A stretch of DNA of 64,000 nt from Hondaea fermentalgiana. Lineage: Eukaryota; Sar; Bigyra; Thraustochytrida; Thraustochytriidae. Positions 56,452 to 64,000 of the stretch are shown piece after piece. Position numbers and translations under genes: made by a program. Positions within the stretch are counted from its first letter, which is position 1; every line of letters starts with the position of its first letter. Under the pieces are notes generated by a model. That model saw nothing but the letters and a program-made list of their open reading frames with translations. It did not search any database and was not told the origin of the DNA. The stretch covers positions 264,826 to 328,825 of the forward strand of contig NPFB01000008.1 of assembly GCA_014084085.1 (NCBI GenBank), in the 5' to 3' direction.

Positions 56452-58620
56452 ATGGACCAGAATGACGAGGCGACCGCGCCGCGGAGGTCAACGACCACGA
56501 CGAGCACCACGACAGAGACAGCCACGATCGAGGAAGGCTCGCTGTCCGGGATCTGGGGCGCCGTTGAGCTAGGCGATGTGCTCTTCGAGGGCAAAGTATT
56601 GAAGCAGAGTGAAATCCTCGGGCGCTGGAATGAGCGCTACGTGCAAATCGTGCGCATCCGGCAGGGTGTCCTCGTGTGTCTGTACTGGACGAGCGAGGAA
56701 GCACGCGAGCAGCATGCGCACGCTCCCCGTGGTCTGCTGGACGCCTCAAAATCAATGGTGAGCACCTCGCCCGAGTCACTGACAATCGAGGTGCGTCATT
56801 TTAGTGACCTTTTGCGCGAGTCAGACTGCTTTGGGCCTCGGCGCGACATTGTCGCGAATTTGCGCGTTGACTCAACCGAGGTCCTAGAAAAATTAGCTGG
56901 CGCTCTTCAAGGCATCGGTGGACCCTCTGGCGATGGCACCGATGGAGCTGCGGCCCTGCAATTTGGCAACATGGTCACGGCGTACTCGCGGGAACGCGCC
57001 TTATCAGCTTCGGGGAAAGAAAAGAAGAGCCAGGGTGCCGACAAGAACAGAAACCGACTCGACGCAGACTTTGCTCTCTTGGGAGAACTTGGTCGTGGCG
57101 CGTTTTCAATTGTGTACCGTGCCAAGAGGCGCAAGAGCGCTCCTGCAAAGAATGAGAATGGCCACAAAGAAGACCATGACGAGCTGGCCATTAAAGTCGC
57201 GCTGCTCACGAAATTGTCCGTCCGGGAGCGTAAGACGCAGCTTCGGTACCTGAACAGCGAGGTCTCCATCATGCGCAAGGTACGCGAACAGCTGCCAACA
57301 AACGAGAATGTGGTTCACCTGCTCGAAAGCTTCGCGGAGCCACGGCCGAGTTATCGCGTCTGCATGGTTCTCGAGCTGTGCAACGGTGGCGAGCTCTTCG
57401 ACCGCATCGTGGAACGGCGGTCCTTTTCGGAGCGAGACGCAAAGGATGTGATTCGTAGCCTGGCGCGTGCTTTGAACGAGCTGCATGCCATCGGCATCGT
57501 GCACCGTGATCTCAAGCCGGAGAATCTGATTTATGCGACTTCGGCTCCCGATTCTGTGCTTAAGATCACTGACTTTGGCCTCGCGCTGGACATGGAGTAC
57601 CCCGAGCGCGATGTGTACAAGTCTCATGTTGTAGGAACAAGCGGCTACTTTGCCCCCGAAGTTCTCTCTTTGCGCTACAGCCCGGCATGCGACGTGTGGT
57701 CGCTTGGTGTGGTGTTATACATTCTACTTTGTGGATACCCTCCATTTGTGGGGCGGACACGAGTCGAGGTGCAAAAGGAGATTCGCGAAGGAAGATATGA
57801 GTTTCACATGCCGGAATGGAAGAACATTTCTCTCTCGTCGCGTGACCTTATCACGCGCATGCTGCAAGTGAACCCGAAGCGCAGGATACGCATGGCTCAG
57901 GTGCTTGAGCATCCTTGGGCCACAGAACGGTCATCTTCAGATGAGAAGCCCATTCCGCTTGCCAAGCACAAGCAGTTTAACAACCGTCGCAAGCTCAAGG
58001 CTGCTGCGTACGCTGTCATGTGGGGTGCGCGACTGCGCAACAAGCGCAAGGAAACCTTGACGGCTCTTGCTAAGCGTATGAAGCCCGACGGTTTTACAGC
58101 GCAGGATCTCGAACTCATCCGCTCTACCTTTGACGAACATACCAAGGAGCGCGGGGGTGTTATTGAAGATGCGCCCCAGCTGGAAAGCATCATGCAAGTC
58201 TTGGGTTTTCAGAACGTGCCGGCGGACCGCATTTTCAATTTGTTTGATGACAATGGCGATGGCCACGTGGACCAGGCAGAACTTCTTTCGGGGCTGGCTG
58301 CATTGCAAGGTCCTGGGGAGGATTCGCTCAAGTTTTGCTTTGACGTCTACGACAGGGATGGGTCGGGCGAGATCGACAAGGATGAGCTCATGAGCGTGTT
58401 ATCGATGGCCATTACCAACACCTCAATCGACACGGACAAATTCGTAGGTGACCTTTCCGAGGCCTTTGATCAGGTTGACACCGATCGCAACGGGGCTATT
58501 TCCTTTGAGGAGTTCAAGTCCGCCTGTCAAGTGAAGCCGTACCTTGTCGAATGTCTTCTCTCGCGCAGGCTTTCTGGTGCAGTCAAAGTTCCTTCGTCTT
58601 CGTCGTTGTCGTTGCCATGA
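56452..58620 (+). CDS. Calcium-dependent protein kinase with N-terminal PH-like domain
   Basis: 722 residues from MDQNDEATAP; an in-frame TTG six codons earlier is not a believable start. Residues about 40-160 look like a PH domain (LFEGKVLKQSEILGRWNERYVQIV, ending in an amphipathic helix). The kinase domain (about 205-490) is complete: LGRGAFSIVYRA, lysine in LAIKVAL, HRDLKPENLIY, DFGLALD, GYFAPEV, CDVWSLGVVLYILLCGYPPF. It ends in HPW, followed by a basic CDPK junction (KHKQFNNRRKLKAAAYAV) and four EF-hands: the first degenerate, then DDNGDGHVDQAE, DRDGSGEIDKDE and DTDRNGAISFEE. It should be switched on by calcium and recruited to phosphoinositide membranes. Apicomplexan CDPK7 also has a PH domain. 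It converges on the CLYBL-like gene with 220 bp between. Confidence 0.92.
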   Translation: MDQNDEATAPRRSTTTTSTTTETATIEEGSLSGIWGAVELGDVLFEGKVLKQSEILGRWNERYVQIVRIRQGVLVCLYWTSEEAREQHAHAPRGLLDASKSMVSTSPESLTIEVRHFSDLLRESDCFGPRRDIVANLRVDSTEVLEKLAGALQGIGGPSGDGTDGAAALQFGNMVTAYSRERALSASGKEKKSQGADKNRNRLDADFALLGELGRGAFSIVYRAKRRKSAPAKNENGHKEDHDELAIKVALLTKLSVRERKTQLRYLNSEVSIMRKVREQLPTNENVVHLLESFAEPRPSYRVCMVLELCNGGELFDRIVERRSFSERDAKDVIRSLARALNELHAIGIVHRDLKPENLIYATSAPDSVLKITDFGLALDMEYPERDVYKSHVVGTSGYFAPEVLSLRYSPACDVWSLGVVLYILLCGYPPFVGRTRVEVQKEIREGRYEFHMPEWKNISLSSRDLITRMLQVNPKRRIRMAQVLEHPWATERSSSDEKPIPLAKHKQFNNRRKLKAAAYAVMWGARLRNKRKETLTALAKRMKPDGFTAQDLELIRSTFDEHTKERGGVIEDAPQLESIMQVLGFQNVPADRIFNLFDDNGDGHVDQAELLSGLAALQGPGEDSLKFCFDVYDRDGSGEIDKDELMSVLSMAITNTSIDTDKFVGDLSEAFDQVDTDRNGAISFEEFKSACQVKPYLVECLLSRRLSGAVKVPSSSSLSLP

Positions 58621-58840
58621 GATCAGCAGGGATGAGGTTAGAAGGAGGTGCTTAGGATCAGCGTCTGCAACCCGATCAATCACTAGCGAGCATGGAAAAG
58701 GAACAAAGAAAAGACTGTCTTTTTTCTTGTATTGTTGACCGCTGTTTGTTCGGTTTCCCCTCTTTTCTTCCCGTGCCGGCCGCCGTTCTTCGCTTCAAGA
58801 GGCTCATTTTCTTTAGATAAAATCATTTCCTTTTGTTTTT

Positions 58841-59869
58841 TCATGCACGCGCCTTGATACGCTCAACAATCGCAAGCGTGCGCTTGGCATTACGGTAGTG
58901 AAGGTTCTCAACAAGCTTGCCGTCGACAGTGGCGACCCCTGAGCCGGTGCGAATAGCGTCTTCGTGTGCCGCAATGACTCTCTCGGCGTGGTCAATGTCG
59001 GCTGCGCTGGGAGAAAAGAATTCGTTGGCTTGGGCCACCGTCTTGGGGTGAATGAGCGTCTTTCCATCAAAGCCGAGGTCGCGACCCTGGTGACACTCGT
59101 CGATGAAGCCCTCTTCGTTTTGGAGATCAACATAAACACCATCCAAGGCACTAATGCCGGCGGTGCGAGCAGCAATGACGCAGCGCTGAAGCGCGTATTG
59201 CAGGTTGAAGCGTCCCGGGGCCATCGGTTTGCAGCGCAAGTCATTTGCAAGGTCGACAGTTCCCATGAGAAGTGCAGTAACGCGCGGATGAGCTGCGAGC
59301 TCTTCGACATTGCTTACACCGCGCGGTGTCTCTACCATGCACCAAATCTCCATGGAGGGTTTTGCGCCAGCTGCATCAAGCCTGTCCACGAGGTCGGCCA
59401 CATCATCACGGGACTCAGCCTTGGGAAGGAGCACAGCGTCGGCCCCGCTGGTCGCTACGGCTTCGACATCGCTCGCGTACCAGGGCGTGGTGCGCCCATT
59501 GACGCGGATACAGATTTCAGACATGCCATAGGCCTTTGTCTCGACCTGCTCGCGCGCGGCCGCGACGGCCTGCTGGCGTGCAAGCTCTTTTTGCTCTGGC
59601 GACACGGCGTCCTCGAGGTCAAAGATATAGGCGTCGGCCTTGATGGTCTTGGCCTTTTCGAGGGCCCGCTGCCGCGAGGAGGGCATGTACAGTACGCTGC
59701 GGCGCACTGCAGCATCTGCGTCGTCCCCTGCGGCTGGCGTCGGCGCTGTCGAGAGGGCCGCGCAGCGTGGCCATGTCCGACATTGTCGAGGAGCAAGTTG
59801 CGCTCGCTGTCTTGCCTGCACGGAGACGAGGAGCGGCGCGCGAAGCGCCCTGTGTGCGGCAGCTCGCAT
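58841..59869 (-). CDS. CLYBL-type citrate lyase beta-like protein, probably mitochondrial
   Basis: 342 residues, nearly the length of human CLYBL (340). Residues 1-48 are Arg/Ala-rich without acidic residues (MRAAAHRALRAP, ending LSTAPTP), a good mitochondrial presequence. The HpcH/HpaI/CitE barrel follows: RSVLYMPSSRQRALEKA, ADAYIFDLEDAVSPEQKE, IRVNGRTTPWY, AVLLPKAES, the metal-ligand Glu in VETPRGV, MGTVDLANDL, and GKTLIHPKTVAQANEFFSPS. CLYBL cleaves citramalyl-CoA to acetyl-CoA and pyruvate, part of C5-dicarboxylate (itaconate) breakdown. An upstream in-frame stretch of 27 codons is derived from a GATGC/GAAGC repeat and is excluded. Confidence 0.88.
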   Translation of the reverse strand: MRAAAHRALRAPLLVSVQARQRAQLAPRQCRTWPRCAALSTAPTPAAGDDADAAVRRSVLYMPSSRQRALEKAKTIKADAYIFDLEDAVSPEQKELARQQAVAAAREQVETKAYGMSEICIRVNGRTTPWYASDVEAVATSGADAVLLPKAESRDDVADLVDRLDAAGAKPSMEIWCMVETPRGVSNVEELAAHPRVTALLMGTVDLANDLRCKPMAPGRFNLQYALQRCVIAARTAGISALDGVYVDLQNEEGFIDECHQGRDLGFDGKTLIHPKTVAQANEFFSPSAADIDHAERVIAAHEDAIRTGSGVATVDGKLVENLHYRNAKRTLAIVERIKARA

Positions 59870-60095
59870 GGTGACTGTAAAAGGATGCGTCGAGCCGAGC
59901 CGTGCCGTGATCCGATGCGATGCGATGCGAAGCGAAGCGGCGCGGTGCAACGCGCTGCGCTTCTACTCTATCTTTTGCTCCGCGTTTGAGGTCGAAAGAC
60001 GTCCGACGTCTGCAGAGGGAGGAAGTTGGGTTGCGCAGATCTACAAATTTAGCTACAGCAAGACAAGTGATGCGAAAATGACGTTTCGTTTGCTG

Positions 60096-60105
60096 TAGGC
60101 CTAGG
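60096..60105. promoter_or_regulatory. Palindrome TAGGCCTAGG, copy 3
   Basis: 227 bp upstream of the CLYBL-like start and 491 bp upstream of the MtnA start; identical to the other three intergenic copies. Confidence 0.35.
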
Positions 60106-60265
60106 CCCCATGCAGCAACGAGCTTCATGAAGATGACTGGCCGTCCAGACGAAAAGACGCACAGTCAAGATCGACAACGACCAGGACCGTATGATGGTAG
60201 TAAATGGTTGATTGCGAGCAGGCACGTGGAACGAATCCTCGCGAGCAAACAATTCAATTCACAAA

Positions 60266-60304
60266 TGACGACGACGACGACGACGACGACGAAGAAGAAG
60301 AAGA
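60266..60304. repeat. (ACG)n followed by (AAG)n trinucleotide tract
   Basis: About eight ACG units run directly into about four AAG units. Confidence 0.9.
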
Positions 60305-60372
60305 GACTTGCAAGAGAATGAACATGTTTCCTCTGCTACTTCGCCACGCTGGAAACCAAGTTTCGTTTTGAT

Positions 60373-60427
60373 AGCTGGCTGGCTGGCTGGCTGGCTTGGA
60401 TGGCCTGGATGGCCTGGATGGATGGAT
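60373..60427. repeat. (GGCT)n then GGATGGCCT/GGAT repeats
   Basis: Five GGCT units are followed by three near-identical GGATGGCCT units and a short GGAT run. Confidence 0.85.
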
Positions 60428-60586
60428 GCAAGTGGTCACGTCATTATCCAAGTTGGCGTTTTGCAGCCAGGCGACAAAAGACTGACTGACGAACGAAGGA
60501 GCGAACGAGAGCGCGCAGCAGTAGCGCAAGCGCGGCGCGCAGGGCAAGGAGAGAGTGCAAGGAGGCGAGGAGCAGCGGAAAGAACG

Positions 60587-61708
60587 ATGGACGTCTCGAC
60601 GCGAGACCGCGCGCTGCGCACGGTGTTCTGGGAGGGCGGAAACGCAAGGTCCGGACACATCAAGCTCATCGACCAGCCGAAGCTGCCGCTGGCACTGGAG
60701 CACGTGACGTGCGAGACGGTGGACGGCGCGTGCGCGTGCATTCGCGACATGGTGATCCGCGGAGCGCCGGCCATTGGCGCAATGGCAGGTTACGCGATGG
60801 TGCTGGCAGCCAGAGACTGCGACGCTTCGGCCTCGGTTGCTACACGCGTGGAAACTCTTCGCGCGGCCAAAGCCAAGCTCGACGCCTCGCGGCCAACGGC
60901 GGTGAACCTGATGTGGGCGACGCGGCGCATGGTGGAGCTGACGGAGGCGACGGACGCGTCAGAAGACCTTGCTGAGGTAATTCTCCGCGAGGCCGAAGCC
61001 CTTGCGGACGAGGATGTGGCCATCAACATTGCCATGGCCAAACATGGTGCCGAGGTGGTGCAGCAGGGAGCCAACATTTTGCACATTTGCAATACGGGCT
61101 GTCTGGCCACGGTCGACGTCGGCACGGCGCTGGGCGTCATTTACGAGAGCTTCCATCAGGGCAAGGACATCCATGCCTGGGTTTGCGAGACGCGGCCACG
61201 TCTCCAAGGTGCGCGACTTTCGGCGTGGGAGCTCATGCGCGAGAAGGTGCCCATGCATTTGATTGCTGACAGCGCGGCCGGACTGCTCATGCACCGCGGC
61301 AAGGTGGATGTTGTTTTGTATGGAGCTGACCGTATCGCGGCGGACGGCTGGGTCGCCAACAAGATTGGTTCGCTGCCAGTGTCGATCGTAGCGCGCGAGC
61401 ACGGCATCCCCGTTTACGTCGTGGCGCCGACGTCAACGATCGACCTCGAGGTGGCGACAGGCGCCGACATTCCCATTGAGGAGCGTGGTGCCGAGGAGGT
61501 GACCTCGCTCATGGGCGGCAACCGCACGGCGCCCGAGGGTGTTCAAGTGTTCAACCCGGCCTTTGACGTGGTGAACCCCAAGTACATTACCGGCATTGTC
61601 ACGGAGCACGGCATTTGCTACCCTCCTTTTACCAAGAGCTTGCGAGCTGTGAAGGAGACGGCAGAGAAGGCCATTCGCGCACGCTGGAGCTCTGATGGGG
61701 CCAAGTGA
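60587..61708 (+). CDS. mtnA: Methylthioribose-1-phosphate isomerase
   Basis: 373 residues starting MDVSTRDRALRTVFWEGG. Family landmarks: MVIRGAPAIGAMAGYAM, the catalytic Cys in ICNTGCLATVDVGTALGVI, ETRPRLQGARLSAWEL, the catalytic Asp in LYGADRIAADGW, VANKIGS, and NPAFDVVNPKYITGIVTEHG. It converts 5-methylthioribose-1-phosphate to methylthioribulose-1-phosphate in the methionine salvage pathway and is related to eIF2B regulatory subunits. The DGW-VANK loop differs from the usual NGD-xANK. The PRLQGARL and IPIEERGAEEVT blocks read closer to bacterial MtnA than to the animal enzyme as I remember it; a bacterial origin is possible but untested. The in-frame 93-codon extension upstream is repeat-rich and excluded. 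Confidence 0.93.
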   Translation: MDVSTRDRALRTVFWEGGNARSGHIKLIDQPKLPLALEHVTCETVDGACACIRDMVIRGAPAIGAMAGYAMVLAARDCDASASVATRVETLRAAKAKLDASRPTAVNLMWATRRMVELTEATDASEDLAEVILREAEALADEDVAINIAMAKHGAEVVQQGANILHICNTGCLATVDVGTALGVIYESFHQGKDIHAWVCETRPRLQGARLSAWELMREKVPMHLIADSAAGLLMHRGKVDVVLYGADRIAADGWVANKIGSLPVSIVAREHGIPVYVVAPTSTIDLEVATGADIPIEERGAEEVTSLMGGNRTAPEGVQVFNPAFDVVNPKYITGIVTEHGICYPPFTKSLRAVKETAEKAIRARWSSDGAK

Positions 61709-61800
61709 TTTTATTCTGACGTGTAGCGGATAAGCTGCTCGATTATCTCTTCTTCTTTCTTGTCCTTTTCATCATGCATGAGCATTTCTGTGTGTATATG

Positions 61801-61827
61801 CGCGTGCGTGCGTGCGTGCGTGCGTGT
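61801..61827. repeat. (GTGC)n microsatellite
   Basis: About six units just downstream of mtnA; the same motif as the large repeat at 1916-2131. Confidence 0.9.
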
Positions 61828-62500
61828 GCACAGTGTTCGTTCGAGTGCGCCTTGCGCCTGCGTTGCTTTAGCGCGTGGACGCCTTTCTTGCCTTTACTCA
61901 CAGGTCCGTCACCACCGATCTCGATCACCTCTCAAGTCAGGTGTCAAGTCGAGGCAAAAGCCGCGCGAATGCGATTGCGCCTTCACTTCTCAAGTCCGTC
62001 CGTCGAAACACTAGAGTCGCGACCATTTATCGACATCAATTCGCGACCTTTTCGCCGCAACAGGAGCCGCAGCCGACTAGCAGCTTCGTTCGTCTTGCAG
62101 CCCGAGAAAGACTTTGCCGCCTTCCTTCCTTCCCTTGGGGCCACACTGTGGCACGCACGCACGCACGCAAGCACGCGCGCTCGCAAGCGTAGCAGCAGCA
62201 GGCTCTCTCTGATCTGACCAACCGACAGTGGACCCGGTCCGCCTCACGATAGTCGCAGTCGCATCCTTGGTGATCCGCGAACGAACGTTTTGCATTCGCA
62301 ATCGACCGCGGTTTTGCCCCATCTCCTGCTCCTGCTACTACACGTATGCGCTCGGCTGCGGCGCCTGCTGCAGCTGCCAGAATAGATGTAAAGAAACCTA
62401 CGAAGAGGGAAGGAGCGAGTCCAGCGCGGAGGAAGAAGATACCAAAAGGTGTCGGATCTCCACGGAATGATGACGCCACCGTGTGCACGGCAAGGCAGAC

Positions 62501-62510
62501 TAGGCCTAGG
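62501..62510. promoter_or_regulatory. Palindrome TAGGCCTAGG, copy 4
   Basis: 793 bp beyond the mtnA stop, in spacer with no identified gene to the right. Confidence 0.35.
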
Positions 62511-62691
62511 CCCGGCCTGGGTCTGTCTACTCACGAAGGTTGACGTATACGCGTCGCAGGCAGGCACGCGAGGAGACCTTTGAGCAAGCAAGACCTTGGC
62601 TGACTGTGAATGAGTGGGTGAGAGTCAGATGCGCTGAGATGGCTTTGGAGCCCTCGGCTCGGCTGGGCTCGCTCGGCGAAGAAGCGGCAAC

Positions 62692-62743
62692 TCATCTCGT
62701 CTCATCTCGTCTTGTCACCTCGTCTCGTCTCATCTCGTGTCTC
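62692..62743. repeat. TCTCGTCTCATC-type imperfect repeat
   Basis: Alternating CTCATCTCGT and CTTGTCACCTCGTCTCGT units; related in sequence to the GAGAC repeat upstream of GSK3 when read on the other strand. Confidence 0.8.
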
Positions 62744-63353
62744 AACTCTCACGTCTGGCGCCTCGGGCAAGTTCTCGACGGCTGGCTCGCTCGTCAGCCG
62801 AGCTCGACGCGACCGAGAGCAGCCCGTGCCAGACACACGACTGCGATGCGAGCTGCGGCTTCTCCACGTTGGCCGTGTTTTCTACGGGCGGCGACCATCG
62901 TCCATCCATCTCCCCATCCACGCCGATGCTCGCCGGCTGCCACGAGGTGCGGCCTCCGTCGGCCACTTCGCGGAGCCTCGACCGGGAGCCTCGCTGGGCC
63001 GAGACCGCCTGCCGCGCGAGGCCGGCCAGCTCAGCTCCACGGTCCCGTGCCTGACTGCGCAAGCGGCTGCGGCTACGGCACGAGCACAGGCTAGCTCGCT
63101 CGCTCTCTCTCAAGTCGGTGTGACAGTGAGTGACGTGTGCGCGTGTGCGAGCGAGCTCGGCGCGCGCGACGGCGACGCTGCACGCAACTGCGGCCGGGTA
63201 GAAAGGGCACTTTGGCTGGCCGATCGAGGCTGCGTTGTGCTTTCTTTGCTGATTTGTTCAGGCCGGCGCCGACAATGTGCAGAGCGGCCGCGTCACTGCT
63301 GCCTTGGCGAGCGAGCGAGCGAGCGAGTGGGTGCGTGAGTGTGTGGGGCAGCG

Positions 63354-63386
63354 GCATGCATGCATGCATGCATGCATGCATGCATG
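63354..63386. repeat. (GCAT)n palindromic tetranucleotide repeat
   Basis: About eight units of the self-complementary GCAT/ATGC repeat, able to form hairpins. Confidence 0.95.
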
Positions 63387-63659
63387 GGATGACATGCCGG
63401 TGGTGTAAGCACGCACGGCTCTGGCGGACTAGCTGTAGCTAGCTAGTTGGTTTTGTCCAGTAGGCTAGGCAGCGAGCTAGCAGCGCACGTCGTGATGGTG
63501 ACGCCTTCATTTTTATTTTTTTGAAGGGCGTCACTTTGACTTTGTCGATCATTCGTCCATCTACCTCCGAGTCCCTCGCAGGCATGCTTGCTCACTTTAT
63601 GTGCATGGATAGGCAGGATAATCTGTTCCAGTCTAGTCCAATCTACTCCGATCTATACT

Positions 63660-63704
63660 CCAAGCCAAGCCAAGCCAAGCCAAGCCAAGCCAAGCCAAGC
63701 CAAG
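63660..63704. repeat. (CCAAG)n pentanucleotide repeat
   Basis: Nine near-perfect units. Confidence 0.95.
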
Positions 63705-63977
63705 GCATTCCGTTCCGACGATGCCTGCTGCTCTAGACAACGATGAACCCATGCAGACCCTGGCAATGAATGCATGCACAGACAGACCCGACAGGACGCA
63801 CGAGGCTCGCCGAGGCCCTGCCTCCTCCTCACCGATCGACTCGGAACGGTCGATCGAACGAATTGATCGCGCGATACTGCCGCTTCGGCGATGATTGCGC
63901 CGACGCGCACGCACGCAAGGCGCCCCAAGAACCCCCGCTCCCGCGGCCGCCGCGAAAGAAAGAAGCCCGGCCCCGCC

Positions 63978-64000
63978 TCGCCGCGCCGCGCCGCGCCGCG
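63978..64000. repeat. (CCGCG)n repeat at the window edge
   Basis: About four units reaching the last base; probably continues outside. Confidence 0.8.

Larger units (their letters stand above)
59870..60586. promoter_or_regulatory. Divergent promoter region between CLYBL-like and MtnA genes
   Basis: 717 bp. It contains GATGC/GAAGC repeats (59909-59940), the palindrome TAGGCCTAGG (60096), an (ACG)n-(AAG)n tract (60266-60304) and GGCT/GGAT repeats (60373-60427). No gene is seen. Confidence 0.55.
61709..64000. other. 2.3-kb right-end region with many microsatellites, no supported gene
   Basis: It begins with a short 3' UTR-like segment and is then rich in simple repeats and CpG. Frames of up to 208 codons (for example 62540-63094 and 62712-63338) are Arg/Ser/Ala-rich, overlap each other on both strands and match no family I know. 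A TAGGCCTAGG palindrome lies at 62501. It may be the 5' region of a gene beyond the window. Confidence 0.55.

Noticed and set aside
62540..63338. Overlapping 184- and 208-codon frames at the right end
   Set aside because: Two frames overlap on the same DNA, both Arg/Ser/Ala-rich, with no conserved pattern and many simple repeats around them.

Overview
The window looks like part of a nuclear chromosome of a GC-rich, intron-poor protist. The best guess is a thraustochytrid or other labyrinthulomycete stramenopile. This rests on content and style, not on any search: eukaryote-only genes (importin-beta, coatomer zeta, GSK3, ATG12, spliceosomal RED and Aquarius relatives), a PH-domain calcium-dependent protein kinase, a PP2C/cyclic-nucleotide-binding/kinase-like fusion of the plant and protist type, a giant cysteine-rich surface protein with APT/DAPT stalk repeats, and single-exon reading frames throughout. 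No rRNA, tRNA, CRISPR or bacterial operon was found. Two runs of exactly 100 N (1980-2079 and 46994-47093) are assembly gaps.

Layout. Eighteen protein genes cover about 48.4 kb, roughly 76% of the window. In order: importin-5-like (-, cut by the left edge); acidic-tailed small protein (+); RED/IK splicing factor (-); methyltransferase-like (+); BIRC6-type E2 enzyme (-); 865-aa two-TM protein (-); 4,065-aa surface protein (+); GSK3 (-); coatomer zeta (+); 896-aa coiled-coil protein (-); 2,323-aa hydrolase-fold/coiled-coil/IQ protein (-); PP2C-CNB-CNB-pseudokinase (+); TTP-type CCCH zinc-finger protein (+); ATG12 (+); Aquarius-like degenerate helicase (-); PH-CDPK (+); CLYBL-type lyase (-); MtnA (+). 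Of the 17 neighbour pairs, 7 are divergent, 6 convergent and 4 tandem. Convergent gaps are short (148-406 bp); most divergent gaps are long and full of microsatellites. From 61.7 kb to the right end no gene is supported.

How the genes relate. There is no single pathway cluster. Themes are spliceosome or RNA control (RED, Aquarius-like, CCCH), signalling by kinases and phosphatases (GSK3, PP2C-CNB, CDPK), traffic and turnover (importin, COPI zeta, E2, ATG12), and mitochondrial or methionine-salvage metabolism (CLYBL, MtnA).

Most noteworthy: the giant surface protein combining a nine-TM head with Cys-rich, LamG-like, hevein-like and PAN-like modules; an Aquarius homologue whose helicase motifs have decayed; a very long fusion starting with a serine-less alpha/beta-hydrolase fold; and a 10-bp palindrome, TAGGCCTAGG, found four times and only between genes.
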